DNA of 64,000 nt from Phascolarctobacterium sp. (GCA_030540395.1 JAUNWI010000003.1:31295-95294), one strand, 5' to 3'. Counted from the stretch's first letter, positions 53,293 through 61,778 are shown. Translations and numbers: made by a program. Notes: generated by a model from the letters alone, not told the origin.

Positions 53293-54372
53293 TTATTTAG
53301 CTCTGCCAGCTACATTGGCTTCATACTGCTTGTAATTATCCTTATTAACCACACTGATGCCTGTGTCCACATTAAGCTGCTCAGCTTGACCTCCATTAGC
53401 CAGCTCCACAGCCTTTTTCACGCTTTCAAGACCCATGTCATACTGATTTTGCACAATGGACACAGCCTTAAAATCAGGATTAGCAATTAATGCTGCTGTT
53501 TCCTTGGCATAGTCAAAGCCCACCAAGGCCAAGTCCTTGCGCTTGCTAGCCACAATGGCTTCGGCAGCATTTACAGTAGAGCTATTATTGCAGCTAATAA
53601 AGCCCTTCAAATCCTTGATGTCCTGCATAGCCTTTTGGCTCAGCTCCATGGACAGCGCCTTGTCGCCATAATCCACCAATGCCTTGCTTTCCAGCTTCCA
53701 AGCTTTAGGAGCCTTGGCCTGCCAATAAGCATTAGCGCCCTCAATACGCTCCACCATGTTTTGGCTCTTCAAGCTGCTCACCTTCATGACAACAGTGGCA
53801 TTTTGGGTCTCCTTAAGACCAGTAGAACGTAAAAGCTGCAGCATTTCCTCCGCTGCCTTGGAGCCTGCGTCAAAATTATTAGTCATATAGGCAGCATTAT
53901 ACTGCTTAGTATTAAGGCCTGTGTCCACTAAAACCACCGGCAGCTTGCCCTTGCGCAGCTCCTCCACCGTAGGAATCAACTGTACGCTGTCAGAGGTAGC
54001 CAAAATTACGGCATCCACCTGCTTCCCGACTAAAGACTTGAGCATCTCCACTTGCGCCTGCCAATTGGTTTCTTTATAGGGGCCGCCTACATAAATATTA
54101 CAGTTAGCTGCTTTGCCTGCATCCTTCAAGCCACTTACAACCTGACTCCAATAATCGCCCTTTAAGACCTTTAAGACCACATAGACATTTTTGCGTCCTT
54201 CCTGCACATCAGTAACAGCAGTGAACTCCTGCTTTTCCGGAGCCTTGTTAGCCTTATCAATAATGGCCTGCTGAGTACTCTTGGGCGCATCGGCAGCCTT
54301 AGGACTCTGTCCACAACCAGCCATTGCCAAGGTAAGAATGACACAAAAAAGTAGAGTAGCAATTTTTTTCAT
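53293..54372 (-). CDS. Sugar-type periplasmic-binding lipoprotein (Peripla_BP_4), orphan
   Basis: 359 residues. Lipoprotein signal with lipobox LAMAGC (Cys20), a Ser/Lys/Ala-rich linker to about residue 55, then a type I periplasmic binding domain as in ribose- and galactose-binding proteins (NVYVVLKVLKGDYWSQVVSGLKDAGKAANCNIYVGGP, DAVILATSDSVQLIPTVEELRKGKLPVVLVDTGLN). No ATPase or permease gene is beside it, so it is either part of a remote ABC system or a sensor-type binding protein. Preceded by a GGAGGAATT ribosome site. Confidence 0.85.
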   Translation of the reverse strand: MKKIATLLFCVILTLAMAGCGQSPKAADAPKSTQQAIIDKANKAPEKQEFTAVTDVQEGRKNVYVVLKVLKGDYWSQVVSGLKDAGKAANCNIYVGGPYKETNWQAQVEMLKSLVGKQVDAVILATSDSVQLIPTVEELRKGKLPVVLVDTGLNTKQYNAAYMTNNFDAGSKAAEEMLQLLRSTGLKETQNATVVMKVSSLKSQNMVERIEGANAYWQAKAPKAWKLESKALVDYGDKALSMELSQKAMQDIKDLKGFISCNNSSTVNAAEAIVASKRKDLALVGFDYAKETAALIANPDFKAVSIVQNQYDMGLESVKKAVELANGGQAEQLNVDTGISVVNKDNYKQYEANVAGRAK

Positions 54373-54566
54373 GCAAATTCCTCCATTCGCTATTTGATTG
54401 TGTGAGAGTGTAATTAATCAAAGCACGGTTAACTATTAATCATTATATCCTTACCTTATATACATGTCAATATTCGCTCATATGTTTTTGTTTTGTCAAC
54501 CTATGCTTAGGCCCTTGCCCCTGCCTGCTCGCAAAAAACAGGCCGAAGCCTGCCACATTTAAGTAT

Positions 54567-54592
54567 AAAAAAGGGCTGCCCTCAAGCAGCCC
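54567..54592 (-). terminator. Terminator of the second porin gene
   Basis: GGGCTGC-(6)-GCAGCCC followed by six T residues on the minus strand. Confidence 0.8.
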
Positions 54593-54628
54593 AAAATGGA
54601 GGTAGGGGACTATCACATTATCCAGAGT

Positions 54629-55912
54629 TTAGAAGTTGATTTGCAAACGGCTCCACAAAACTTTATTCTTTAAGCCGGACTCCTTGCCTTCCAATTCATA
54701 ATAATCGATATTATAAACCATGTTCTTAGCTAAAGTATAGTTTGCGCCCAAATCATAACCCTTGTAGCCTTCGGTAGCGAACAAATCCCAATCACCGGTC
54801 TTCATGGTATGTGCAACTACAGTGCCAACACCTTGGTCATAATAAGTTGCCCAAGCGCCCCAGCTGCCAACCTTATTTCTATTGGCACCCTTATAAGCAA
54901 GCCCAATTACATAACCATCTGTATCCACATCGTTGAAGGTAGTTGCAATATCACCTTGGTCCAGATTAGAGTTCAGGTAGGTTGCGTTCAGCTTCACATT
55001 TTTATCAAAGGCATAGCTTGCGTTAATATTCCAAATAGCATTATCCTCATCCTCTTTAGTGTAGCAGGTAGTTGCGCTGGATACGCCAAGGCTATTTTTG
55101 AAGATATCATAGCCCGCACTCAAGGACAGCTTGCCAGCCTTGCCACTAAGACTGATGCCAAGAATTTCGTCATAGTTATAATTATACTCGGTAGTAATCG
55201 GCTTGCCATAATAAGCATTTACCTTAACATCCTTACCATAGGATAAGCCAATATATTCAGCAGTATCATCATAAATATTGCCATTAGCCAAGGTCAAATC
55301 AGTTTTGCCGGCAACAACCTTCAAGCCGCCCAACTTGCCATCAACCCATGCTTGGTTAAAATAGGTCTTTTCATCACCGGCATTGTTGCTCAAATCTTGG
55401 TTATTCTCTAAACGGCCAGTATAAGACCAATCCTCATTGATTTTACCACTAATATAGAGACGGGAACGCAGACGGTGTTTAGCTACACTATCTTTGGCAG
55501 CTTTGGCAACGCCATTGTAGTTATAAGGATGTACAAAATCGCCGCTGCGATGGCCATATTCATAGCGAATTTGGCCAGAAATTTTTACATTATCGGCCTT
55601 CTTTTCTAAATTAGCAACTCGCACACCCAAATTATCCAGCTCATCAGCAAATTCTGCGGCCAGCTTGTCCACATTGGCACCCTTAGCCATAGCTTTGGCA
55701 GTAATTTGAGCCATCTCGTAGCGAGTCATCAGCTTGTCGCCCCCGAAGGTGCTATCGCCGTAGCCGTCAATAACACCGGCCGCAGCCAGCTTCGCTAGGC
55801 TGTCGTAAGCCCAATGACCTGCAGGCACATCACTAAAGGGATTATTGGCTGCATAAGCCGAGGCAGTTACACCCAGGGCCATAGCCATAGCCAGTACTAA
55901 AGATTTTTTCAT
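54629..55912 (-). CDS. SLH-domain outer-membrane porin (OmpM/Mep45 type), copy 2
   Basis: 427 residues. Signal peptide ending at AYA, then one S-layer-homology domain (NPFSDVPAGHWAYDSLAKLAAAGVIDGYG, about residues 24-75) that in Negativicutes binds the modified peptidoglycan, a short coiled coil (LAAEFADELDNLGVRVANLEKKADNVK, about residues 84-110), and a beta-barrel rich in alternating aromatic residues ending in the outer-membrane signature VLWSRLQINF. It tethers outer membrane to cell wall and forms a channel. GGAG precedes the ATG. The N-terminal 110 residues are nearly identical to copy 1, the barrels have diverged. Confidence 0.92.
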   Translation of the reverse strand: MKKSLVLAMAMALGVTASAYAANNPFSDVPAGHWAYDSLAKLAAAGVIDGYGDSTFGGDKLMTRYEMAQITAKAMAKGANVDKLAAEFADELDNLGVRVANLEKKADNVKISGQIRYEYGHRSGDFVHPYNYNGVAKAAKDSVAKHRLRSRLYISGKINEDWSYTGRLENNQDLSNNAGDEKTYFNQAWVDGKLGGLKVVAGKTDLTLANGNIYDDTAEYIGLSYGKDVKVNAYYGKPITTEYNYNYDEILGISLSGKAGKLSLSAGYDIFKNSLGVSSATTCYTKEDEDNAIWNINASYAFDKNVKLNATYLNSNLDQGDIATTFNDVDTDGYVIGLAYKGANRNKVGSWGAWATYYDQGVGTVVAHTMKTGDWDLFATEGYKGYDLGANYTLAKNMVYNIDYYELEGKESGLKNKVLWSRLQINF

Positions 55913-56005
55913 AATACTTCACGCTCCTAAAACTGTAATCTGCTAATTAGCTTTCAAGCACAGTTTCCTCGTTTCCTGTTCTTAACAAGACTAATTATCA
56001 TCTAG

Positions 56006-56034
56006 ATTATATCTTAGTAAATACTATTTTGCAA
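56006..56034 (-). promoter_or_regulatory. Promoter of porin copy 2
   Basis: TTGCAA (56029-56034), 17 bases, TATAAT (56006-56011) on the minus strand; the leader of about 85 bases is AT-rich. Confidence 0.75.
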
Positions 56035-56103
56035 GTTAATTTTAGTATTAAATTTACTTAAGCTATCAATTCCTTTTGCTTACACTTATCAACAGAGACA
56101 ACT

Positions 56104-56139
56104 GTAGCCCCCATTATTGGCTTATAACGGGGGCTACAG
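56104..56139. terminator. Hairpin between the two porin genes
   Basis: GTAGCCCCC..GGGGGCTAC is a strong stem but lacks a T-run on the minus strand, so it may be a partial terminator or mRNA-stabilising hairpin after porin copy 1. Confidence 0.5.
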
Positions 56140-56184
56140 CTTGCAATTTGTTAAATTTTTTAGAGATAAGATAGCTTCTTAGTC

Positions 56185-57408
56185 TTAGAAAGTGAAGGTT
56201 AAATCAGCCCACAGACGCTGGTCATCCTCTTTGCTGTTCAGCTTGTTTTCGGTATCATAATATACTACAGTACCAACCATATTCTTTGCGAAGGTATAGG
56301 TGGCACCTACCCCAAAGCCCTTGAAGCCATTATTGTCAAAGGTGTTGGCATCAGTAGTGTGAGCCACATAGGTCTCACCACCCTGGTTATAATAAGTGGC
56401 GAACAGGCCCCAGCTGCCAACCTCGTCGGCCTCTGCACCCTTGTAGGACAAGGTAATTACATAGCCATCATCATCGGCCTTACCAATGCTATTTGCGTAA
56501 TCATCGTTGCCATCACCCTTTAGGTACATAGCAGCCACATTTACGTCGCCCACTGTGTAATCAGCGCCCAGATACCAAAGCTTATTTTCAACGCCCTTGC
56601 CTATGGCACTGTTTTCAAACATATCCTTGTATTTGAAATAGCCCACCTTGGCATTGACATCCTTCAGCTCTGCGCTGATTTCGGCGCCCGCATATTCACC
56701 ATAGGTGCTATCAATAGCATTTCCCAACGCATCCTCGCCCTCGGCATCAGTGCCCTTGCCAACAAAGCCGGTGATTTTTACCTTATCACCATAAGTCAGC
56801 TCCAAGCCATCAGCCTCAGCATCATAAATATTACCATCGGCGAAGAAGGCATCATATCGACCTGCCTTCACAGCTACACCACCCAGCTTGCCTTCTACAA
56901 AAGCGCGCTTAAATTTGGTCTCTTCGTCGCCACTGTTATTCTTGAAATCCTGAATATTCTGCAGCATGCCGGTGTAGGACCAATCCTCATTAAGCTGACC
57001 ATTGATGAAAATACGGGAGCGCAGCTGGTGTTCATATTCATAATCACCACTCAAATAATGATAACGCACTTCACCGGAAACCTTCACATTGTCTGCCTTC
57101 TTTTCCAGCTTAGCTACACGTACACCCAAATTATCTAGCTCGTCAGCAAATTCAGCTGCTAGCTTGTCCACATTAGCGCCCTTAGCCATTGCCCGAGCAG
57201 TAATTTGCGCCATTTCATAGCGGGTCAGCAGTCTGTCGCCGCCAAAGGTGCTATCGCCATAGCCATCGATGACACCGGCTGCAGCTAGCTTAGAAATGCT
57301 GTCATAAGCCCAATGGCCTGCAGGCACATCACTGAAGGGACTTGCTGCATAGGCAGATGCTGTGACGCCAAGAGCCATAGCCATGGCCAGTACTAAAGAT
57401 TCTTTCAT
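56185..57408 (-). CDS. SLH-domain outer-membrane porin (OmpM/Mep45 type), copy 1
   Basis: 407 residues from the ATG at 57408 with GGAGG eight bases upstream. Same architecture as copy 2: signal peptide ending AYA, SLH domain (SPFSDVPAGHWAYDSISKLAAAGVIDGYG), coiled coil and a porin barrel rich in Asp and Glu that ends in Phe (RLWADLTFTF). Diderm Firmicutes use such proteins to attach the outer membrane. Acidic loops differ from copy 2, suggesting different permeation or surface properties. Confidence 0.92.
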   Translation of the reverse strand: MKESLVLAMAMALGVTASAYAASPFSDVPAGHWAYDSISKLAAAGVIDGYGDSTFGGDRLLTRYEMAQITARAMAKGANVDKLAAEFADELDNLGVRVAKLEKKADNVKVSGEVRYHYLSGDYEYEHQLRSRIFINGQLNEDWSYTGMLQNIQDFKNNSGDEETKFKRAFVEGKLGGVAVKAGRYDAFFADGNIYDAEADGLELTYGDKVKITGFVGKGTDAEGEDALGNAIDSTYGEYAGAEISAELKDVNAKVGYFKYKDMFENSAIGKGVENKLWYLGADYTVGDVNVAAMYLKGDGNDDYANSIGKADDDGYVITLSYKGAEADEVGSWGLFATYYNQGGETYVAHTTDANTFDNNGFKGFGVGATYTFAKNMVGTVVYYDTENKLNSKEDDQRLWADLTFTF

Positions 57409-57499
57409 CAGAATTCCTCCTTTGAGCAAAGTAATACATTGTTACAAAGTAAGCCAAAGTTAACTATATTATTTAGTTAGCTTATGCATTACAGATGCC

Positions 57500-57528
57500 A
57501 TTATATCACTGTTTAGCAGAATTAGCAA
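57500..57528 (-). promoter_or_regulatory. Promoter of porin copy 1
   Basis: TTGCTA (57523-57528), 17 bases, TATAAT (57500-57505) on the minus strand. Confidence 0.75.
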
Positions 57529-57610
57529 TAGCTAACCAAGAAAAATCTCACAGGTATTAGGCTTCGCCTTCATGCTCCACCAGCAAATCACATCTCCTAA
57601 GAACACAAAA

Positions 57611-57650
57611 TGCCCCGTGCAAGCTGAAAAATCATCAGCTACACGGGGCA
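57611..57650 (-). terminator. Terminator of the deformylase-like gene
   Basis: TGCCCCGTG..CACGGGGCA with an inner AGCTG/CAGCT pairing, followed by TTTTGTG on the minus strand. Confidence 0.75.
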
Positions 57651-57657
57651 TTGAAAT

Positions 57658-58068
57658 TTAAATCACAATCCCATCGCAGTGGTCAATTTCGTGCTGGATA
57701 ATCTGCGCTGTCCAGCCCTCAAAGCTTTGGCGCTGCTTTTTGAACTGCATGTCCTGAAACTCCACAGTAATCTTTTTATAGCGCGCCGTAGGACGCACGC
57801 CGTTCAGCGAAAGGCAGCCCTCCTCCGTCATATATTTCCCGGACTTTTTCACGATGACGGGGTTCAGCATAGCCACATTAATGGGCCCCATATTCACCGC
57901 GATAATGCGCTTTTGTACGCCAATCATGTTGGCCGCAAGGCCCACGCAGCTGTCGGAGTAAGCCCCCAAGGTATCCAAAAGATTTTGCGCAATGGGTATA
58001 TCTAAAAAGCTAGCCTCCGCACTCCTTTGGGCCAAAAAGCTTTCATCTCGCACTATTTCACAAATCAT
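57658..58068 (-). CDS. def: Peptide deformylase-family protein with Gln-to-Asn change
   Basis: 136 residues from the ATG at 58068, GGAGG seven bases upstream. The three deformylase motifs are present: GLAANMIG (residues 43-50; normally GxGLAAxQ, so the oxyanion Gln is Asn47), EEGCLS with metal ligand Cys85, and QHEIDH with His126, Glu127 and His130. The metal site is intact, so hydrolase activity is possible. The short C-terminus and the Asn mark a secondary deformylase-like group found in Firmicutes; it may not be the housekeeping enzyme. Next to the ketopantoate reductase gene, no translation genes nearby. Confidence 0.8.
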   Translation of the reverse strand: MICEIVRDESFLAQRSAEASFLDIPIAQNLLDTLGAYSDSCVGLAANMIGVQKRIIAVNMGPINVAMLNPVIVKKSGKYMTEEGCLSLNGVRPTARYKKITVEFQDMQFKKQRQSFEGWTAQIIQHEIDHCDGIVI

Positions 58069-58105
58069 TATGTTCCTCCAATGCATTATATCTAAACATT
58101 TGTTT

Positions 58106-58122
58106 CGAGTAACGTTTCGTTA
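58106..58122. promoter_or_regulatory. TAACGAAACGTTACTCG motif, copy 2
   Basis: The exact 17-base sequence of 25311-25327 on the opposite strand, centred on TAACG-TTT-CGTTA, about 40 bases upstream of the deformylase-like gene. A candidate operator. Confidence 0.4.
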
Positions 58123-58173
58123 CCTGTATCATTTCTATAGGTTTAGTAGGTTGATGCTTTAACAGTCTCATTT

Positions 58174-59085
58174 TCAGTACTGCGCTTCCATGGCCTTAAT
58201 AATATCGTAATAGCGTTGGTTGACAGGCGTGGGCACAGCATGCTTGGCCCCTAAGCGCACAATGGTACCCGCAAACAGCTCCACCTCGGACCTGCGCTTG
58301 GCCAGCGCATCTTGCCGCATGGAGGGCAAGCCTTCAGGAGAAAGCCCCCTAAGCACCTGTACACAGCCCTCAAAGTCCGCTTCCGTAAGGCTAATGCCTT
58401 CCTTTTGCGCCACGTCGATAACCTCGTGCATGGCCGCAAACATATCCTTGCGGGCCTTTTCATTGGTAAAGGCGCCGCCATAATTGGTTGCATAAACCAT
58501 GCAGGTTTGATTGATGCCCACGTTTAAGAGCAGCTTGGCCCACAAAGCATGCAAAATATCCTCTTCGATTACGTATTGAATGCCAGCCTTTTCCAAAAGC
58601 GCCATCACGGCCGCTAGCGCCGGACGCTGCTTTTTCGCCAGCATGCCCAGCTTCAAAATGCCCTTGTGCTGGTAGGTAAGGCTGGTGCCCTCCCGCACAG
58701 CGTCCATGCCCAGAGCCACACAATAAAGTAAATTGTCGTCCCCATAGCGCTCCTTGATATATTCCTCGCTGCTAATACCGTTTAGTACGGAAAACATGAT
58801 GGTTTTGGGGCCCACTAAGCCCTGCATTTCCGTCAAAGCCTCCTGCAGGCCGCTGAATTTGGTAGCCACAATCACCAAATCCACGGGCTCGGCAGTGGCT
58901 GAGCTTTGCAGGGTGAAGCTTTGCTCCACGCCGTTAACCTCATACTTATCATTTTGATGGCGTAAAAAGCGCTCCTCATCCATCACAAAGCGCACCGCTC
59001 CAGGAGGCAAAACTCTGTTGAGCTGCTCCCCGTAAAGCATTCCCAAAGCACCCATGCCAACAATGGCGACAGTTTTTATTTGCAT
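58174..59085 (-). CDS. panE: 2-dehydropantoate 2-reductase (ketopantoate reductase)
   Basis: NADPH-dependent reductase of the pantothenate pathway, 303 residues. The N-terminal Rossmann segment VAIVGMGALGMLYGEQL binds the cofactor; NGISSEEYIKERYG and the C-terminal LWAKLLLNVGINQTCMVYATNYG contain the conserved Asn and Lys positions of the ApbA/PanE family. GGGAGG precedes the ATG. The family also includes 2-oxoacid reductases of other specificity. No other pantothenate genes are near. Confidence 0.85.
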   Translation of the reverse strand: MQIKTVAIVGMGALGMLYGEQLNRVLPPGAVRFVMDEERFLRHQNDKYEVNGVEQSFTLQSSATAEPVDLVIVATKFSGLQEALTEMQGLVGPKTIMFSVLNGISSEEYIKERYGDDNLLYCVALGMDAVREGTSLTYQHKGILKLGMLAKKQRPALAAVMALLEKAGIQYVIEEDILHALWAKLLLNVGINQTCMVYATNYGGAFTNEKARKDMFAAMHEVIDVAQKEGISLTEADFEGCVQVLRGLSPEGLPSMRQDALAKRRSEVELFAGTIVRLGAKHAVPTPVNQRYYDIIKAMEAQY

Positions 59086-59160
59086 ATGCTTTTCCTCCCA
59101 TGCTTGCTTTTTTCTATTATTACAAAGATGACTGCAACTTATCTTATTGCTTGGACAAAC

Positions 59161-59490
59161 CTAAGCATTCGGCTTATGCTGCTTTTGATATTCCAAGCCC
59201 CATTGCTGTATTGCCAACAGAATAGGACGCAGGCTTTCGCCCAGTTCTGTAAGTGTATACTCCACTCTCGGTGGCACCTCTGCATATACCTTGCGCGTTA
59301 AGAGTCCATCCTCCTCCATGGAGCGCAAATTGCTAGTTAAAACCTTTTGCGAAATGCGGCCAATGGATTTTTTGAGTTCACCAAAGCGCTTAGTGCCACT
59401 TAGCAAATCCCGCAAAACCAAAACCTTCCAGCGGTCACTTATGAACATCAGCGTTACCTCCACCGGGCAGGCCGGTAAATCTTTAGACAT
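59161..59490 (-). CDS. HxlR-family transcriptional regulator
   Basis: 109-residue winged helix-turn-helix protein. The conserved HxlR Cys (Cys8 in ACPVEVTLMFISDRWKVLVLRDLL) and the recognition segment GRISQKVLTSNLRSMEEDGLLTRKVYAEVPPRVEYTLTELGESL are clear. Members often sense electrophiles or oxidants through that Cys. It is divergent from the Cys-motif protein at 59689, and two ACTTT-AAAGT palindromes lie in the shared promoter region. Confidence 0.92.
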   Translation of the reverse strand: MSKDLPACPVEVTLMFISDRWKVLVLRDLLSGTKRFGELKKSIGRISQKVLTSNLRSMEEDGLLTRKVYAEVPPRVEYTLTELGESLRPILLAIQQWGLEYQKQHKPNA

Positions 59491-59580
59491 ATAATCATCC
59501 TCTCCTTAGCACTTAGTATCGTTACTGCAGGTCTAACGCCTTGAGTGCTATATCAATAGTTTCCAAAAGGTAACTATACT

Positions 59581-59606
59581 ACTTTAAAGTGCTTACTTTA
59601 CAAAGT
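59581..59606. promoter_or_regulatory. Paired ACTTT-AAAGT operators for HxlR
   Basis: ACTTTAAAGT (59581-59590) and ACTTTACAAAGT (59595-59606) are tandem inverted repeats of the same half-site. The second overlaps the -35 box of the divergent gene. Confidence 0.6.
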
Positions 59607-59625
59607 ACCTCTATGGTTATATTAT
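59597..59625 (+). promoter_or_regulatory. Promoter of the Cys-motif protein
   Basis: TTTACA (59597-59602), 17 bases, TATTAT (59620-59625). Confidence 0.65.
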
Positions 59626-59688
59626 AGATGCATCAGCTTAGTAAAGCAAGTAAAACAAAGCAACAGTATTTTGAGGAGGATTTTAATT

Positions 59689-60045
59689 ATGGAAAAAGTA
59701 TTATTAGATTTTGTCACCGCTAAAACTCAGGATTTGCTGACCGCGCCCAGTGCCTGCCAAGAGGTAAAGGCCGCTGCCACTGCTTGGCTTGCAGCTGTTG
59801 GCACCGACAAAGAAGCAGAAGAAACCGCCAAATACATCGCTGAACTAGAAGCAGACATTATGCCCATCGATGGTCTCATCGCCTTTGCCCAAACCGAGCT
59901 GGCGCTCAGCATTTTCGGTGCAGAAGGAGTAAAGGGGCTGCAAGCTCATGCCCAAGAACTCAAGTCCAGCGGTGCCACGTATTGCGATTGCCCTGCTTGC
60001 GCACCCTGCAAGGCTATTTTGGATAGAAAAGCGGAAATACTGTAA
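59689..60045 (+). CDS. Small protein with C-terminal CxCxxCxxC motif, HxlR partner
   Basis: 118 residues, ATG at 59689 with GAGGAGG upstream. Mostly alpha-helical and alanine-rich (AKTQDLLTAPSACQEVKAAATAWLAAVG, then AELEADIMPIDGLIAFAQTELA), ending in a tight Cys cluster: Cys99, Cys101, Cys104 and Cys107 in CDCPACAPC. Similar small proteins in gut Firmicutes are sometimes labelled heat-shock protein Hsp90, which this sequence does not support. The Cys cluster could bind metal or undergo thiol oxidation. It is probably the HxlR regulator's main target. Confidence 0.75.
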   Translation: MEKVLLDFVTAKTQDLLTAPSACQEVKAAATAWLAAVGTDKEAEETAKYIAELEADIMPIDGLIAFAQTELALSIFGAEGVKGLQAHAQELKSSGATYCDCPACAPCKAILDRKAEIL

Positions 60046-60052
60046 GAAGTTC

Positions 60053-60172
60053 CTGCCACATTTTTCCAAGTTTTCTATGGGGTGTTTGCCACGTTTTTCC
60101 AGCTTTTTATTAATTATTATAAAAGTAACAGGAGCATGCGCGCTATGTGCAAGCTCCTGTTTTGTTTTTATA
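60053..60172. repeat. Direct repeat L flanking the DUF4143 ATPase, with terminator
   Basis: About 115 bases that match 61668-61778 at roughly 90 percent by eye. Contains two TGCCACRTTTTTCCA motifs, an AT-rich stretch and the terminator CAGGAGC..GCTCCTG followed by TTTTGTTTTT. Confidence 0.75.
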
Positions 60173-60179
60173 GTAATTG

Positions 60180-61541
60180 CTATAGTTGTAACGCACTCAA
60201 ATCAAGTTCATACTTGCTGTTTTGGGGTATCTGCTTAGGTCTATAAAACATGATCATATACCAAGGCAAATAAGTTATCCTACCTTCTTGTGCAACATTA
60301 CCTTTACAAAATACTAACGCCTGCCTAAATTTCCACTCCGCAACATCCAACACCTTGTTTAAAGCCCGGTGGCTAGTATAGTTATTGCCTGATTTGATTT
60401 CCAATAAGTCTACACCCAGTCCATTTTGAATAACAAAATCAATTTCGCCATATTTTTTACTATCAAAGTAATTTAAAGTGTAGCCATTACTCTGAATCGA
60501 TTGTGCCATCACATTTTCTAGAACACTGCCCATATTAATGTTCATCTCACCTTGCAATAGTAAAAACTGTATATCATCCATGGATGCAGCACACAATAAG
60601 CCAGTATCCCCCATGAATAGTTTGAACAAACTATGCTTTTCGTTAAGCTTTAAAGGTGGCTGTGGTACCTCCACATTGTAGCAAGGCAAAGCCACCCCTG
60701 CATAAGCTAACCACAAAAAGCTGTTTTGATAACGGTTTTGTCTAGCACTTTCAGCAATTTTACTTAGAATAAAGCGACGATTTTTTTCATTTAGCTGCGA
60801 CGGGATGCTATCAAAAATCGCTTTAATTTTTAGCTTCTCTGTGTCGGTTGAGTATTGGGCAATATCCAGCCTATACAAATTAATAATATCCTGTTGACTT
60901 CTAACAACCTGCCCTATGTCATGAGTCTTGACATAAGTATCCACAACCTGTGGCATTCCTCCTACAACGATATATGTATAGAAAAGCTTGAGCATTGTTT
61001 CATGAACAGCAGCGCTGACAGGAAGCTTTTTCTCCATACATTCTTCAAGGTAATCAATGGTCTGACTCTGAACGCCATTAGCCCACAAGAATTCTTCAAA
61101 ATCCATGGGATACATATGCTGTAACTCTTCAAATCCCACGGGATAAGAAGGAACATCTTTGTAATACACACCCAAAAGTGATCCTGATTCTATATAATCA
61201 AAACGCCCATCCTCTACCAAAAATTTAATCGCTGTCCTTGCCTCAGGACAAGCCTGCACTTCATCAAAAAAGATTAGTGTTTGCCCGGGTACAAGGGCCT
61301 GCTTAGTATAGGCAGTTAAGTTAGTTATGATGGTATTAGCATCCTTTTTGCCTTCAAATATTATGCCAGCTTCAGCATCTAGAATAAAATTAAGCTCTAC
61401 GAAGTGCTTATAGTTTTTCTTGGCAAATTCTCTAATAACTGTGGTTTTACCTATCTGCCGTGCACCAAAAATGCACAGGGCTTTTTTATGCTTTTGCTTG
61501 CGCCATGCTAGAAGAAAATCATAGACTTTTCTTTTTAACAT
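60180..61541 (-). CDS. AAA+ ATPase with DUF4143 C-terminal domain
   Basis: 453 residues from the ATG at 61541, AGGAGG eight bases upstream. The N-terminal AAA_14 domain has Walker A GARQIGKTT (residues 26-34) and Walker B LIFFDEVQACPEARTAI. The C-terminal DUF4143 part has GVDLLEIKSGNNYTSHRALNKVL, the restriction-nuclease-like core pattern (E-x-K) often seen in this family. Such solitary ATPases are widespread in gut bacteria, vary between strains and have no established function; some resemble defence or mobile proteins. The gene is bounded by 110-bp direct repeats, pointing to insertion or duplication as a unit. Confidence 0.88.
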   Translation of the reverse strand: MLKRKVYDFLLAWRKQKHKKALCIFGARQIGKTTVIREFAKKNYKHFVELNFILDAEAGIIFEGKKDANTIITNLTAYTKQALVPGQTLIFFDEVQACPEARTAIKFLVEDGRFDYIESGSLLGVYYKDVPSYPVGFEELQHMYPMDFEEFLWANGVQSQTIDYLEECMEKKLPVSAAVHETMLKLFYTYIVVGGMPQVVDTYVKTHDIGQVVRSQQDIINLYRLDIAQYSTDTEKLKIKAIFDSIPSQLNEKNRRFILSKIAESARQNRYQNSFLWLAYAGVALPCYNVEVPQPPLKLNEKHSLFKLFMGDTGLLCAASMDDIQFLLLQGEMNINMGSVLENVMAQSIQSNGYTLNYFDSKKYGEIDFVIQNGLGVDLLEIKSGNNYTSHRALNKVLDVAEWKFRQALVFCKGNVAQEGRITYLPWYMIMFYRPKQIPQNSKYELDLSALQL

Positions 61542-61560
61542 CCTGCGCACCTCCTCTTGC

Positions 61561-61778
61561 TGCCACATTTTTCCAGTTTTTTTCTTTATCTTTGTAACAT
61601 TATTCTAACTCATTAACCCTATATTTGCAACATTTTTCCAAGTTTTTCATAGGTCTTCTGCCACATTTTTCTAAGTTTTTCACGGGGTGCTTGCCACATT
61701 TTTCCAGTTTTTTATTAATTATTATAAAAGTAACAGGAGCCTGCGCGTCGTGTGCAAGCTCCTGTTTTTTATATTTAT
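61561..61778. repeat. Direct repeat R and TGCCACATTTTTCCA motif cluster
   Basis: Motif copies begin at about 61561, 61626 (TTGCAACA variant), 61669 and 61691. The segment 61668-61778 repeats 60053-60172, including the CAGGAGC..GCTCCTG hairpin, which here also terminates the CGGC gene on the minus strand. Confidence 0.75.

Noticed and set aside
58085..58090. TATAAT immediately before the deformylase-like gene
   Set aside because: Transcription would start inside the ribosome site, so it is unlikely to be the working -10 box.
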